From Micromonospora chersina (GTDB lineage Bacteria; Actinomycetota; Actinomycetes; Mycobacteriales; Micromonosporaceae), in contig NZ_FMIB01000002.1 in assembly GCF_900091475.1 (NCBI RefSeq), positions 4,588,001 to 4,652,000 of the forward strand: a DNA stretch of 64,000 nt, written 5' to 3'. Below, piece after piece: positions 8,185 to 18,479 of the stretch. Under the pieces are notes generated by a model. It was not told the DNA's origin. It saw only the letters and a list, made by a program, of their open reading frames with translations, and did not search any database. The translations under genes were made by a program, and so were the position numbers. Each line of letters opens with the position of its first letter. The stretch's first letter is position 1.

Positions 8185-9705
8185 GTGACCGAGACCCCGC
8201 CCGGCGCCCTGCGGCTGCCCATCGTGCCCGGTCTGACCGACCTGGAGGTCTTCGCCCGGGGCGGTTACGCCACCGTCTACCGGGCCACCCAGATCTCGGT
8301 GGGGCGCGAGGTCGCCGTCAAGGTGGAGAACCGCACGCTGGCCAGCGAGCGGGACCAGGCGCGCTTCCTGCGTGAGGCGCGGGCCGCCGGCAAGATGTCC
8401 TCCCATCCGCACGTGGTGGACCTCTTCGACGTCGGGGTCACCGTCGACCAGCACCCCTACCTGATCATGGAGCTCTGCGACGGCTCGTACGCGGAGCGGA
8501 TGCGCCGGAGCCCGTTGGGCGCCGTGGAGGCCCGCGACCTCGGCGTGAAGATCGCCGACGCGCTGGCCCACTCGCACGCGGCCGGGGTGCTGCACCGGGA
8601 CGTGAAGCCGGCCAACATCCTCTACTCGCACTTCAACCCGGCGGTGCTGGCCGACTTCGGGCTGGCGGTGCTGGCCGAGGTGCGCGACGCCTCGGTCACC
8701 CTGGAGGTGCTCACCCCGGCGTACGCGCCGCCGGAGATGTTCAGCCACAGCCCGCCCAGCCCGGCCGTCGACGTCTACGCGCTCTGCGCCACCCTCTACG
8801 CGGTGATGCACGGCCGGCCGCCGCGCTGGCAGTCCGAGCGCAACCCGAGCCTGGTCACCGTGCTGGAGATGTTCCAGCAGCCGATCCCCGGCCTGCCCGG
8901 CGTGCCCGACGAGCTGATCGACGTGCTGCGGCTGGGCATGGCGAACGACCCGGGCGAGCGCCCCTCCGCGGTCGAGCTGCGCGGCCTGCTCGCGTCGCTC
9001 CCGCTGGACCCGGGCGCCGCACCGGTGAGTGGCGCGCCCTACCCGGGGGCCCCGGTCAGCGGCGGTCCGACCACCGGCGGCCACCCGCTGACCCGCAGCG
9101 GCCAGCCGAGCCCGCGTCCGCCGTCCGAGGACACCCATCCGACCGTGCCGACCCGCGGCCGGCGCTGGCCGCGCCGGTGGTTCCTCGGCGGCGCGGGGGT
9201 GCTCGCGCTCGCCGCCTCGGCCAGCGCCGGGGCCTGGCTCGCCGGCGGTGCGCCGCCCGTGGTGTCGCCGACTCCGGTGGCCAGCGGTGCGGTCCAGCCC
9301 TCCGGGGCGAAGGTGCTGCCCGGCTGTGCGGCCGGCGACGTCCGGCTGCCGGCGGGCGCCCACTGCGCGTCCGAACTGGAGTGTTACGGCCCGGTCCGGC
9401 TGCGCCGCGACCGGGCCGAGGCGACCCGGGTGCCCTGCGACGGCCGGCACACCTGGGAGACCTACGCGGAGGGTGACCTGCCGGCCGCGCTCGCCGGGGC
9501 GGGCCACGACGCGGTTGTCGCCGACCCGACCGTCCAGCAGGTCTGCAACGTCAGCACGTTCCGGCTGGCCAGCGGCATCCGGCAGGCGACCGGCTGGAAC
9601 CTGGAGGTCCTGCCGCCGGCCGGCACCGAGCTGGACCGCACCTACCGGTGCCTGGCGGGTCGGGGCGTGGACGCGCTCGCCGTGCCCACCCTCACCGGTC
9701 GCTGA
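8185..9705 (+). CDS. Transmembrane Ser/Thr protein kinase with cysteine-rich ectodomain
   Basis: A 506-residue Hanks-type kinase. The kinase domain (about 18-275) has the glycine loop ARGGYATVYRA, Lys46 in VAVKVEN, catalytic HRDVKPAN (Asp139), DFG at 157-159 and an APPE motif, so it should be active. A Pro/Gly/Ser linker leads to RRW and a membrane helix (about 332-352). The exterior domain (about 370-506) contains six cysteines, probably three disulfides, and resembles septum-formation-type sensor domains (inference). Only the kinase half is cytosolic. The GTG at 8185 follows a -10 box directly. Its 3' end overlaps the convergent gene by 14 bp. Ligand and substrates are unknown. Confidence 0.92.
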   Translation: MTETPPGALRLPIVPGLTDLEVFARGGYATVYRATQISVGREVAVKVENRTLASERDQARFLREARAAGKMSSHPHVVDLFDVGVTVDQHPYLIMELCDGSYAERMRRSPLGAVEARDLGVKIADALAHSHAAGVLHRDVKPANILYSHFNPAVLADFGLAVLAEVRDASVTLEVLTPAYAPPEMFSHSPPSPAVDVYALCATLYAVMHGRPPRWQSERNPSLVTVLEMFQQPIPGLPGVPDELIDVLRLGMANDPGERPSAVELRGLLASLPLDPGAAPVSGAPYPGAPVSGGPTTGGHPLTRSGQPSPRPPSEDTHPTVPTRGRRWPRRWFLGGAGVLALAASASAGAWLAGGAPPVVSPTPVASGAVQPSGAKVLPGCAAGDVRLPAGAHCASELECYGPVRLRRDRAEATRVPCDGRHTWETYAEGDLPAALAGAGHDAVVADPTVQQVCNVSTFRLASGIRQATGWNLEVLPPAGTELDRTYRCLAGRGVDALAVPTLTGR

Positions 9706-10156
9706 CGCCGTTCGCCGCCCGCTGTTCCCGCACGGCCCGGGGGTCGAGCGTGGCCAGGGTGTCGGCGTCCACCGGGTAGGCGCCGCCGGACGCCCGCAGG
9801 TCGCGGACCGCCCGCGGGTCGAGCGTCTCCAGGGTGTCGGCGTCGCCGGCGTAGCCGCCGGTGGGCGTGCGGAGCTGCCGCACGGCCCGGGGGTCGATCG
9901 CCTCCAGGGTGTCGGCGTCCACTCCGTACCCGGGGGCCGGCCACTCCTCGGCCGGGGCGTCGGCGCGGGGCGGGGCCTGGCGGGCGGCGGTCACCGTCAC
10001 CCCGGCGACCATGCCGAGCAGGACACAGATCAGGGCCAGCACCACCGACAGGATGCCGGCGGGGCGCCACACCACCAACGTGACGAGCGCCGCGACCGCC
10101 GCCAGCGATGCGACGGCGGCCTTGACCCGCGCATCGGGCTTCGGGAACGAACTCAC
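9692..10156 (-). CDS. Two-helix membrane protein with three 25-residue repeats
   Basis: A 154-residue protein with two membrane helices (about 13-31 and 34-57) and a tail made of three exact-length repeats at residues 76-100, 101-125 and 126-150. Each repeat carries the core DADTLxxxDPRAVRxxR. I do not recognise the family. The repeats look like a small helix-turn binding module in the cytosol or wall, depending on topology. GTG at 10156 is the only start in frame with the helices; a CATGCT hexamer six bases upstream could be a leaderless -10. It converges on the kinase gene with a 14-bp overlap of coding ends, so antisense interference between them is possible. Confidence 0.7.
   Translation of the reverse strand: MSSFPKPDARVKAAVASLAAVAALVTLVVWRPAGILSVVLALICVLLGMVAGVTVTAARQAPPRADAPAEEWPAPGYGVDADTLEAIDPRAVRQLRTPTGGYAGDADTLETLDPRAVRDLRASGGAYPVDADTLATLDPRAVREQRAANGVSDR
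9707..9931 (-). repeat. Three tandem 75-bp in-frame repeats
   Basis: The block CAGGGTGTCGGCGTC recurs at about 9755, 9830 and 9905, an exact 75-bp period, giving three 25-residue protein repeats. Divergence between copies is mostly outside the DADTL and DPRAVR cores. Confidence 0.9.
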
Positions 10157-10409
10157 CCGACAAGCATGGCCCAGCGCGTCGACCTGTCAACCGCCGGGCC
10201 GGGACGGCTTCCCGTCAGAAGCGTTCCCGCGGGCGTCACCCTCCCACCTGGAGGGCCAAAAGCGTCGATCAAGAAAAATTCGTTACATCAATCGGCAATC
10301 TGTCGCTTCTGCCCGCGTTTGACGGGCGGCTCCAGTGGGCCTTGATCCCTAAAGTGACGGGGGTCGAGGTCTCCTCGACGGACCCCGTTCCCCACCGGAA
10401 GGCAGCCAC
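10157..10409. other. Divergent intergenic region with an AT-rich core
   Basis: The stretch at about 10262-10310 is markedly richer in A and T than anything around it, followed by TTGACG at 10319-10324, a good -35 hexamer for the peptidase gene, though no matching -10 is obvious at 17 bp. GGAAGG lies before the ATG at 10410. It probably holds promoters for both flanking genes. Confidence 0.4.
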
Positions 10410-12194
10410 ATGCCACATGCAATCCGGTCCCTCACCGCAACAGGGATCGCCGGCATCGTCCTCGCCGGATCGGCGTTCACGCCCGCCGCGGCCGCGGCGC
10501 GCACGCCGCAGCCGGCGACGCACGACCGGACCAGCGCCGCCGAGGCGCGCCGTGTCGACCGCGTGCCGACGCCGAAGCTCGACTGGTACGCCTGCTACGA
10601 CTACGCCGAGTGCGCCACGGTCCGGCTCCCGCTGGACTACGACAGCCCGAAGGGCGCCACCACCGAGGTGGCGGTGCTCCGGGTCAAGGCCCGCGACCAG
10701 AAGCACAGGATCGGCAGCCTGTTCCTCAACCCGGGCGGCCCGGGCGGCTCCGGCACCAGCATCGCGCTCGCCGCGCCCTACTTCCTCGGCGACGACCTGC
10801 TCGACCGCTTCGACATCGTCGGCGTCGACCCGCGCGGCGTCGCCGCCAGCGACAACGTCAAGTGCTTCCCGTCCGTGAAGGACCAGACCCGGGCGTACGC
10901 CGGGCTGAACGTCGCCTTCCCGTACACGAAGGCCGAGGAGAAGGCGTACGTCGCGGCGTCCAAGGCGGTCGGCAGGGGCTGCTCGACCACGGGTAGGCCG
11001 CTCACCGGCGCGGCGTCCACCGCCGAGGTGGCCCGCGACATGGACGTGCTGCGCCGCGCGGTCGGCGACAAGAAGCTCAGCTACCTCGGCTTCAGCTACG
11101 GCACCGCGCTGGGGCAGTACTACGCGAACATGTTCCCGGACCGGTTCCGCGCCCTCGTGGTCGACGGCGTGCTCAACCCGAACGCCTGGGTCGGCCAGGG
11201 CAAGGCCCGCAACCAGCTCCAGGAGACCCGGCTGCGCAGCGCCGACGGCGCGTACCGCGCGCTGCACGAGATCCTGGTCCGGTGCGCCAAGGCCGGCGCG
11301 GAGAAGTGCGCGCTGGCGTCCGGCGGTGACCCGGTCGCCGCGTACGAGACGGTCGCGCAGCGGCTGCGCAAGAAGCCCCTGGTCGTGGACGACCCGGACC
11401 TCGGGCAGTTCACCGTGAGCTACGCCGACTTCGTCAGCGCCACGCTCGGCAACCTGTACGACCCGAACGGCTGGCAGTACATCGTGGAGCTCACCGGTGA
11501 GCTGCTGGTGCTGACCGACCCGGCCGCGGCGGCGCCGGCCCGGGCGCAGGCGCGCACCGCTGTGGCCCGCCGCGCCGCCCAGGCCCACCAGCAGCGCGGG
11601 TACGACTTCCCGTACGACAACGGGCTGGAGACGTTCCTGACGGTGGACTGCACCGACGCGTACCACCCGAAGAGCGCGGACGCCTGGCCGGCCCTGTCGG
11701 CCAGGGAGGACAAGCGGGCGCCGTACTTCGGCCGGGCCTGGGCGTGGGGCACCGCTCCCTGCGCCCGCAACACCTGGACCGTGCGCGACGAGGACGCCTG
11801 GACCGGCCCGTTCGACCGGACCACCGCCGCTCCGGTGCTGGTGGTCGGCAACTACTGGGACCCGGCGACCAACTACCAGGGTGCGGTCAGCTCGGCCCGG
11901 CTGCTGCCGAACAGCCGGCTGCTGAGCAGCGACAGCTGGGGGCACACCGCCTACGGCACCTCGGCCTGCGTGACCGGCGCGGTCGACGCGTACCTGCTCA
12001 AGGGGACGCTGCCGGCCAAGGGCACGCTCTGCACCGGTGACGCCCAGCCGTTCCAGGACGAGCCGGAGACCACCCGGGCGGCGGCGTCGAAGAGCGACCT
12101 GGCCCGGGCCGGCGAGCCCGGCCGTGGTGAGCCGAAGCGGCTGCCGCCGGTGGTCGCGCCGCTGCCGGCGGTCGGCACGCTGACCGTCCGCTGA
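10410..12194 (+). CDS. Secreted alpha/beta-hydrolase, tripeptidyl aminopeptidase-like (S33)
   Basis: A 594-residue exported protein. The signal peptide covers about residues 1-29 (ending around PAAAAA). The hydrolase domain has the oxyanion motif NPGGPGGSG, nucleophile Ser229 in GFSYGT, a helical insertion, then Asp484 in NYWDPATNY and His512 in SWGHTAYG. This order and the C-terminal TAP-like domain match the actinobacterial SlpD/SlpE/Tap peptidases, which remove tripeptides from secreted proteins. Substrate is inferred from the family only. GGAAGG precedes the ATG. It is monocistronic and ends at a strong hairpin. Confidence 0.9.
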   Translation: MPHAIRSLTATGIAGIVLAGSAFTPAAAAARTPQPATHDRTSAAEARRVDRVPTPKLDWYACYDYAECATVRLPLDYDSPKGATTEVAVLRVKARDQKHRIGSLFLNPGGPGGSGTSIALAAPYFLGDDLLDRFDIVGVDPRGVAASDNVKCFPSVKDQTRAYAGLNVAFPYTKAEEKAYVAASKAVGRGCSTTGRPLTGAASTAEVARDMDVLRRAVGDKKLSYLGFSYGTALGQYYANMFPDRFRALVVDGVLNPNAWVGQGKARNQLQETRLRSADGAYRALHEILVRCAKAGAEKCALASGGDPVAAYETVAQRLRKKPLVVDDPDLGQFTVSYADFVSATLGNLYDPNGWQYIVELTGELLVLTDPAAAAPARAQARTAVARRAAQAHQQRGYDFPYDNGLETFLTVDCTDAYHPKSADAWPALSAREDKRAPYFGRAWAWGTAPCARNTWTVRDEDAWTGPFDRTTAAPVLVVGNYWDPATNYQGAVSSARLLPNSRLLSSDSWGHTAYGTSACVTGAVDAYLLKGTLPAKGTLCTGDAQPFQDEPETTRAAASKSDLARAGEPGRGEPKRLPPVVAPLPAVGTLTVR

Positions 12195-12200
12195 CGGACC

Positions 12201-12242
12201 CCCGGGGTACGGCGGGTGATCGGGCATCCGCCGTACCCCGGG
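12201..12242 (+). terminator. Hairpin terminator after the S33 peptidase gene
   Basis: A 15-bp perfect stem, CCCGGGGTACGGCGG with its inverse, encloses a 12-nt loop and starts 6 bp after the stop codon. No T-run follows, as is usual in high-GC actinobacteria. Confidence 0.75.
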
Positions 12243-12417
12243 CCCCGGGCGACGCGGCCGGTCGGGGCACCACGCAGGCGGTTCGGCGGGTTAGAGTACG
12301 GCCGCGCCCTGCTCCCGCCGATTCCCCGGCCCGAGTGCGAGGGCGTTCCGCCGCCGTGATCCGCCTGCTCGGCGACCGGCGGTCCTCGACTTCCCGACTG
12401 AGGAGATCTCGACCTCC

Positions 12418-13647
12418 ATGTCAAGAAGATGGATCTCTGTTCTGCTGTCCGCCGGGCTCGCGCTCGGCGCACTCGGCATGTCCCAGCCGGCCGGCGCCGC
12501 CGACGCCGCTCCGGACGGCGGTGGCCACGCGAACGCGGGCGTCAAGCCGGGCGCCCGCGTCACCTCGGCCACCACGAGCGCCACCATTCCGGCCGGCTAC
12601 ACGATCCGCGGGATCGACGTCTCCAGCCACGACCACAACCTCGGCGCCATCGACTGGCCGGGCGTGGCGGCCGACGGCTACAAGTTCGCGTACGTGAAGG
12701 CCACCGAGGGGCAGACGTACCGCAATCCCTACTTCGCCGCGGACTACGCGGCGGCCAAGGCCGCCGGCCTGCTCGTGGGCGCCTACCACTTCGCCCGCCC
12801 GGACGGCCGCGACCCGGTCACCGAGGCGAACTTCTTCATCGACAACGCGCAGTTCGCCAAGGACAGCCAGACGCTCGTGCCCATGGTCGACATCGAGTGG
12901 CCCTACTGGAGCGGCGCGCCGACCTGCTACGGGCTGACCACCACGGAGATGTCCGCCTGGATCAAGTCCTTCACCGACCAGGTCAAGGCCCGCATCGGCC
13001 GGCCGGTGATGATCTACACGAACACCAACTACTGGAACCCGTGCACCGGCAACAACGCCACCTTCGGGGCCAACCCGCTGGACATCGCCGGCTACACCAC
13101 GACCCGCCCGCCGCTGCCGGCGGGCTGGACGACCGAGACCATCTGGCAGTACGCCGCCGGCGATCCCAGCCAGCCCGGCAACTACAGCCAGAACGTGTTC
13201 AACGGCGACTACGCGGCCCTCACCCGGCTCACCGGCGCTCCGGCGCCCGCGGCGCCGATCGCCCTCCGCGCCCGGGTCAACAGCCGCTACGTGGTGGCCG
13301 AGAGCGCCGGCGCCAAGCCGCTCATCGCCAACCGCACCTCGGTCGGCCTGTGGGAGCAGTTCGACGTGGTCGACGCGGGCGGCGGGTTCGTCGCCCTCCG
13401 CTCGCGGGCCAACGGCCGGTACGTCGTGGCGGAGAACGGGGGCGCCAAGGCCCTGATCGCCAACCGCACGTCGATCGGCGCCTGGGAGAAGTTCACCGTC
13501 ATCAACAACTCGGACGGCAGCATCAGCCTCCGGGCCAACGCCAACGGCAAGATCGTGGTGGCGGAGAACGCGGGCGCCCTGCCGCTCATCGCCAACCGGA
13601 CCGCGATCGGGCCGTGGGAGAAGTTCGACAAGGTCGCCACCTCCTGA
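12418..13647 (+). CDS. Secreted GH25 muramidase with three-repeat beta-trefoil-like tail
   Basis: A 409-residue exported protein with a signal peptide (about 1-30, ending QPAGAA). The GH25 lysozyme domain (about 60-270) shows Asp67 in GIDVSS and the catalytic pair Asp158/Glu160 in MVDIEWPY, so it should cleave the N-acetylmuramyl beta-1,4 bond of peptidoglycan. Residues 280-409 are three repeats of about 43 residues, each with YVVAE or IVVAE, PLIANRT-type and WEKF motifs, resembling a fascin-like or actin-crosslinking beta-trefoil that may bind wall sugars. AGGAG lies about 14 nt before the ATG. A TAGAGT hexamer at 12292-12297 may be its -10. The gene ends at a bidirectional hairpin. Confidence 0.92.
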   Translation: MSRRWISVLLSAGLALGALGMSQPAGAADAAPDGGGHANAGVKPGARVTSATTSATIPAGYTIRGIDVSSHDHNLGAIDWPGVAADGYKFAYVKATEGQTYRNPYFAADYAAAKAAGLLVGAYHFARPDGRDPVTEANFFIDNAQFAKDSQTLVPMVDIEWPYWSGAPTCYGLTTTEMSAWIKSFTDQVKARIGRPVMIYTNTNYWNPCTGNNATFGANPLDIAGYTTTRPPLPAGWTTETIWQYAAGDPSQPGNYSQNVFNGDYAALTRLTGAPAPAAPIALRARVNSRYVVAESAGAKPLIANRTSVGLWEQFDVVDAGGGFVALRSRANGRYVVAENGGAKALIANRTSIGAWEKFTVINNSDGSISLRANANGKIVVAENAGALPLIANRTAIGPWEKFDKVATS

Positions 13648-13653
13648 GCCCGC

Positions 13654-13697
13654 CGCCGTTGCCCGGTGCCCCGAGGAAGGGGCGCCGGGCAACGGCG
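13654..13697. terminator. Bidirectional hairpin between muramidase and acyl-CoA dehydrogenase
   Basis: CGCCGTTGCCCGG pairs with its inverse at 13685-13697; the inner GCCCC/GGGGC extends the stem around a short loop. It fills the gap between two convergent genes and should stop transcription from both sides. Confidence 0.85.
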
Positions 13698-13700
13698 CAC

Positions 13701-14864
13701 TCAGTAGGACTTGTCCTGGCCCAGCACGTGCTGGGCGACGAAGTTGAGGATCATCTCGCGGCTGACCGGGGCGATCCGGCCGGCCCGGACAGCGCCGAGC
13801 AGGGTCGCCACGCCGTACTCCGTGGTCATGCCGGCGCCGCCCAGCGCCTGCACGGCGGTGTCCACGGCGAGGGCGGCGGCCTCGCCGGCCGCGTACTTGG
13901 CCATGTTGCCGGCGACGCCGGCCTCCAGGTCGCGGCCCGCGTCGTAGAGGGTGGCCGCCTTGTGGATCATCAGGCGGGCCAGTTCCACCTGCACCGCCGC
14001 GTGGGCGAGCGGGTGGGCGACGCCCTGGTGCGTGCCGATGCTCCGGCCGCCCCACACCTTCCGCGTGGCGGTGTACCCGCTGGCCCGCTCGATGGCGTAC
14101 CGGCCGGTGCCGGCGCCCATGGCGGCGACCGTGATCCGCTCCGGGTTGAGGCCGGCGAACAGCGCCGGCAGCCCGGCGTCCAGCGACTCGCCGACCAGCG
14201 CGTCGGCGGGCAGCCGCACGTCGTCCAGGTAGAGCAGGAACTGGTTCTCCGGGGAGAGGATCTCCATGTCCAGCTTGGACTTCTCCAGGCCGGGCGCGTC
14301 GGTCGGCACGATGAACAGCGCCGGCTTCAGCTTGCCGGTCGCGGAGTCCTCGGTCCTTGCCACCACCAGCACGTGCCCGGCCTCGTCGACGCCGGAGATG
14401 TAGCACTTGCGGCCGGTGAGCAGCCAGTCGTCGCCGTCGCGGCGGGCCACCGTGCCGAGCCGGTGGAAGTTCGACCCGGCCTCCGGTTCGGTGATCGCGA
14501 AGACGATCTTCTGCGAGCCGTCGGCGAGGCCGGGCAGGTGCCGCTTGCGCTGCTCGTCGGTGCCGTGCTTGTTGATCACGGTGGCCGCGATGGCGGGCGA
14601 GACCACGAGCAGCAGCAGCGGGCAGCCGGCCGCGGCCAGCTCCTCGCAGACGATGGCCAGCTCGGTGATGCCGCCGCCCCCGCCGCCGTACTCCGTGGGG
14701 ATGTTGACGCCCAGGTAGCCGAGCCGGCCGGCCTCCTGCCACAGCTCGGTGGTGTGCGCACCGGCCTTGGCCTTCTCGACGAAGTAGCCGTGGCCGTACT
14801 TCCGGCCCAGCGCCCGGACGGCGTCGCGGAGCTGGTCCTGCTCGGGGGTGAGGTCGAAGTTCAT
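13701..14864 (-). CDS. Acyl-CoA dehydrogenase (last gene of the carboxylase operon)
   Basis: A 387-residue FAD flavoenzyme that makes the alpha,beta-double bond in acyl-CoA. It shows AITEPEAGSN (FAD/substrate contact) and ALGGAGMTTEYGV near the C-terminus. The catalytic glutamate of the medium-chain type, in the late YEGT motif, is absent (IAPVSRE). Glu242 in GLNPERI instead sits where isovaleryl-CoA and long-chain dehydrogenases keep their base, suggesting branched substrates (inference). Its ATG overlaps the stop of the biotin carboxylase gene (ATGA). It is the seventh and last gene of the operon starting with TetR. Confidence 0.9.
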   Translation of the reverse strand: MNFDLTPEQDQLRDAVRALGRKYGHGYFVEKAKAGAHTTELWQEAGRLGYLGVNIPTEYGGGGGGITELAIVCEELAAAGCPLLLLVVSPAIAATVINKHGTDEQRKRHLPGLADGSQKIVFAITEPEAGSNFHRLGTVARRDGDDWLLTGRKCYISGVDEAGHVLVVARTEDSATGKLKPALFIVPTDAPGLEKSKLDMEILSPENQFLLYLDDVRLPADALVGESLDAGLPALFAGLNPERITVAAMGAGTGRYAIERASGYTATRKVWGGRSIGTHQGVAHPLAHAAVQVELARLMIHKAATLYDAGRDLEAGVAGNMAKYAAGEAAALAVDTAVQALGGAGMTTEYGVATLLGAVRAGRIAPVSREMILNFVAQHVLGQDKSY

Positions 14865-16870
14865 CGCGGGTCCTCCTCAGTGACCACGGCCAGCACGGCC
14901 CCGGTGTCGACCTGGCCGCCGGCCGGCACCGGCAGCTCCGCCACCACGCCGTCGGTCGGGGCGAGCACGGGGTGTTCGAGCTTCATCGCTTCGAGGGTCA
15001 GCAGCAGGTCGCCGGCGGTGACCCGCTGGCCGACCTCGACGTGCACCCGGGTCACCGCGCCGGGCAGCGGCGCGAGCAGCGACCCGGCGGCCAGCTCCGC
15101 GGTGGGCAGGGGGAAGCGCGGCAGCTCGGTGAGGCTCGCCGCCCCGTCCGGGCCGTCCACGAAGACCTCCGCACCCACCCGGTGTACGCGGAACGCCCGC
15201 CGCGTCCCGTCGACGTCGAGCACGACGCGGTCGGGAGCGGCCTCGACCACCGTCATGTCCGGCGGTCCGTCGCCGCCCGCCGCCGGCCCGTCCTGGGTGG
15301 TCGAGGCGGGGGCCGGCGACACCGACCAGTCGGCGAGCGTGCCCGTGCGGTCCAGCCGGTACCGGACCTCGATCTCGCCGTCCGGGCCGGCGAAGCGGGT
15401 GACCTGCGGGAAGGCCGGCACGTTCCGCCAGCCCGAGGGGAGCCCGCCCAGGACGGGCGCGGCCGCGCGACGCCCGGCGGCGCCCGCCAGCGCGGCGGCC
15501 AGGGCGACCAGGGGGAGCTGGTCGGCCGCCAGCAGCGGCGCGAAGACCTCCTCGTGCCGCTCCAGGAAGCTGGTGTCGGCCGCCGCCGCGCCGAACTCAC
15601 GGCTGCGCAGCACCCGGACCAGCAGGTCCCGGTTGGTGGTCACGCCGTGCAGCTCGGCCCGGGCCAGCGCGCCGGCCAGGGCGCGGGCGGCCTCGGCCCG
15701 GGTGGGCGCCCAGGCGACCAGCTTGGCGAGCATCGAGTCGTAGTGGACGCTCACCGCCGAGCCGTCCACCACCCCGGAGTCCAGCCGCAGGCCCTTCGTC
15801 GGGGTGAACTCGCCGGCCACCCCCGGGATCGCGAAGCGGTGCAGGGTGCCGGTGGCCGGGCGGAAGCCCTGAGCCGGGTCCTCGGCGCAGAGCCGCACCT
15901 CGATGGCGTGGCCGTCGGCCGGCGGGGTGGCCGTCAGCGGCAGCGGTTCGCCCTCGGCGACCAGCAGTTGCAGCCGGACCAGGTCCCACCCGGTGACCGC
16001 CTCGGTGACCGGGTGCTCCACCTGGAGGCGGGTGTTCATCTCCAGGAAGTGGACCTCGCCGTCGGGCGCGAGCAGGAACTCGACGGTCCCGGCGCCGACG
16101 TAGTCCACCGCCCGGCCGGCGGCCACCGCCGCCTCGTGCAGCCGCGCCCGCACCTCCGGCGGCAGGACGCCCGGCGCCTCCTCGACGATCTTCTGGTGGC
16201 GGCGCTGGATCGAGCAGTCGCGCACCCCGAGGGCCACCACCGTGCCGTGCGTGTCGCCGAAGATCTGCACCTCGACGTGCCGGCCGCGCTCGACGTACCG
16301 CTCGATGAAGACCGTGCCGTCGCCGAACGCCGCGGCCGCCTCGCGGCGCGCGCCCGCCACGGCCTCGGCGAGCCCGGCGGCGTCGCGGACCACCCGCATG
16401 CCCCGCCCGCCGCCGCCCGCGGCGGCCTTGACCAGCACCGGGAAGCCCGTCACCTGGTCGGCCTCGGTCCAGGTCGGCAGCATGGGCACGCCCGCGTCGG
16501 CGAGCAGGGCCTTGGCCGCCATCTTGTCGCCCATGGCGGCTATCGCCTTGGCCGGCGGGCCGACCCAGGTCAGCCCGGCGTCGGTGACCGCCGCGGCGAA
16601 GTCGGCGTTCTCGGCCAGGAAGCCGTAGCCCGGGTGGACCGCGTCCGCGCCGGCCCGCCGGGCCGCGTCGAGGACGAGGTCGATGCGCAGGTACGTCTCG
16701 GCCGGCGTGTTGCCGGGCAGCCGGACGGCCAGGTCGGCCTCGGCCACGAAGGGCGCGTCCGCGTCCGCGTCGGAGTGCACGGCGACAGTCGTGACGCCGA
16801 GCGCCCGGCAGGTGGCGAAGATCCGGCGGGCGATCTCCCCGCGGTTGGCAACGAGCAGTTTTCGAATCAT
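14861..16870 (-). CDS. Acyl-CoA carboxylase alpha subunit (biotin carboxylase + BCCP)
   Basis: A 669-residue subunit with an N-terminal ATP-grasp biotin carboxylase (about 1-445; VANRGEIA start, ATP loop KAAAGGGGRGM, catalytic EMNTRLQVEHPVTE) and a C-terminal biotinyl domain whose acceptor lysine is in EAMKLEHPV. The usual MKM is MKL here. It carboxylates biotin for transfer by the beta subunit encoded just upstream. The family includes methylcrotonyl-, geranyl-, propionyl- and acetyl-CoA carboxylases; the paired beta subunit and dehydrogenases favour a methylcrotonyl- or geranyl-like branched-chain role. It starts 7 bp after the beta subunit stop and overlaps the next gene by 4 bp. Confidence 0.93.
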   Translation of the reverse strand: MIRKLLVANRGEIARRIFATCRALGVTTVAVHSDADADAPFVAEADLAVRLPGNTPAETYLRIDLVLDAARRAGADAVHPGYGFLAENADFAAAVTDAGLTWVGPPAKAIAAMGDKMAAKALLADAGVPMLPTWTEADQVTGFPVLVKAAAGGGGRGMRVVRDAAGLAEAVAGARREAAAAFGDGTVFIERYVERGRHVEVQIFGDTHGTVVALGVRDCSIQRRHQKIVEEAPGVLPPEVRARLHEAAVAAGRAVDYVGAGTVEFLLAPDGEVHFLEMNTRLQVEHPVTEAVTGWDLVRLQLLVAEGEPLPLTATPPADGHAIEVRLCAEDPAQGFRPATGTLHRFAIPGVAGEFTPTKGLRLDSGVVDGSAVSVHYDSMLAKLVAWAPTRAEAARALAGALARAELHGVTTNRDLLVRVLRSREFGAAAADTSFLERHEEVFAPLLAADQLPLVALAAALAGAAGRRAAAPVLGGLPSGWRNVPAFPQVTRFAGPDGEIEVRYRLDRTGTLADWSVSPAPASTTQDGPAAGGDGPPDMTVVEAAPDRVVLDVDGTRRAFRVHRVGAEVFVDGPDGAASLTELPRFPLPTAELAAGSLLAPLPGAVTRVHVEVGQRVTAGDLLLTLEAMKLEHPVLAPTDGVVAELPVPAGGQVDTGAVLAVVTEEDPR

Positions 16871-16877
16871 GTCCGCC

Positions 16878-18475
<1,598 letters not shown>

Positions 18476-18479
<4 letters not shown>

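Noticed and set aside
9707..9931. The regular 75-bp spacing as a CRISPR-like array
   Set aside because: Only three units, imperfect throughout the period, in frame in a protein gene and with no cas genes.
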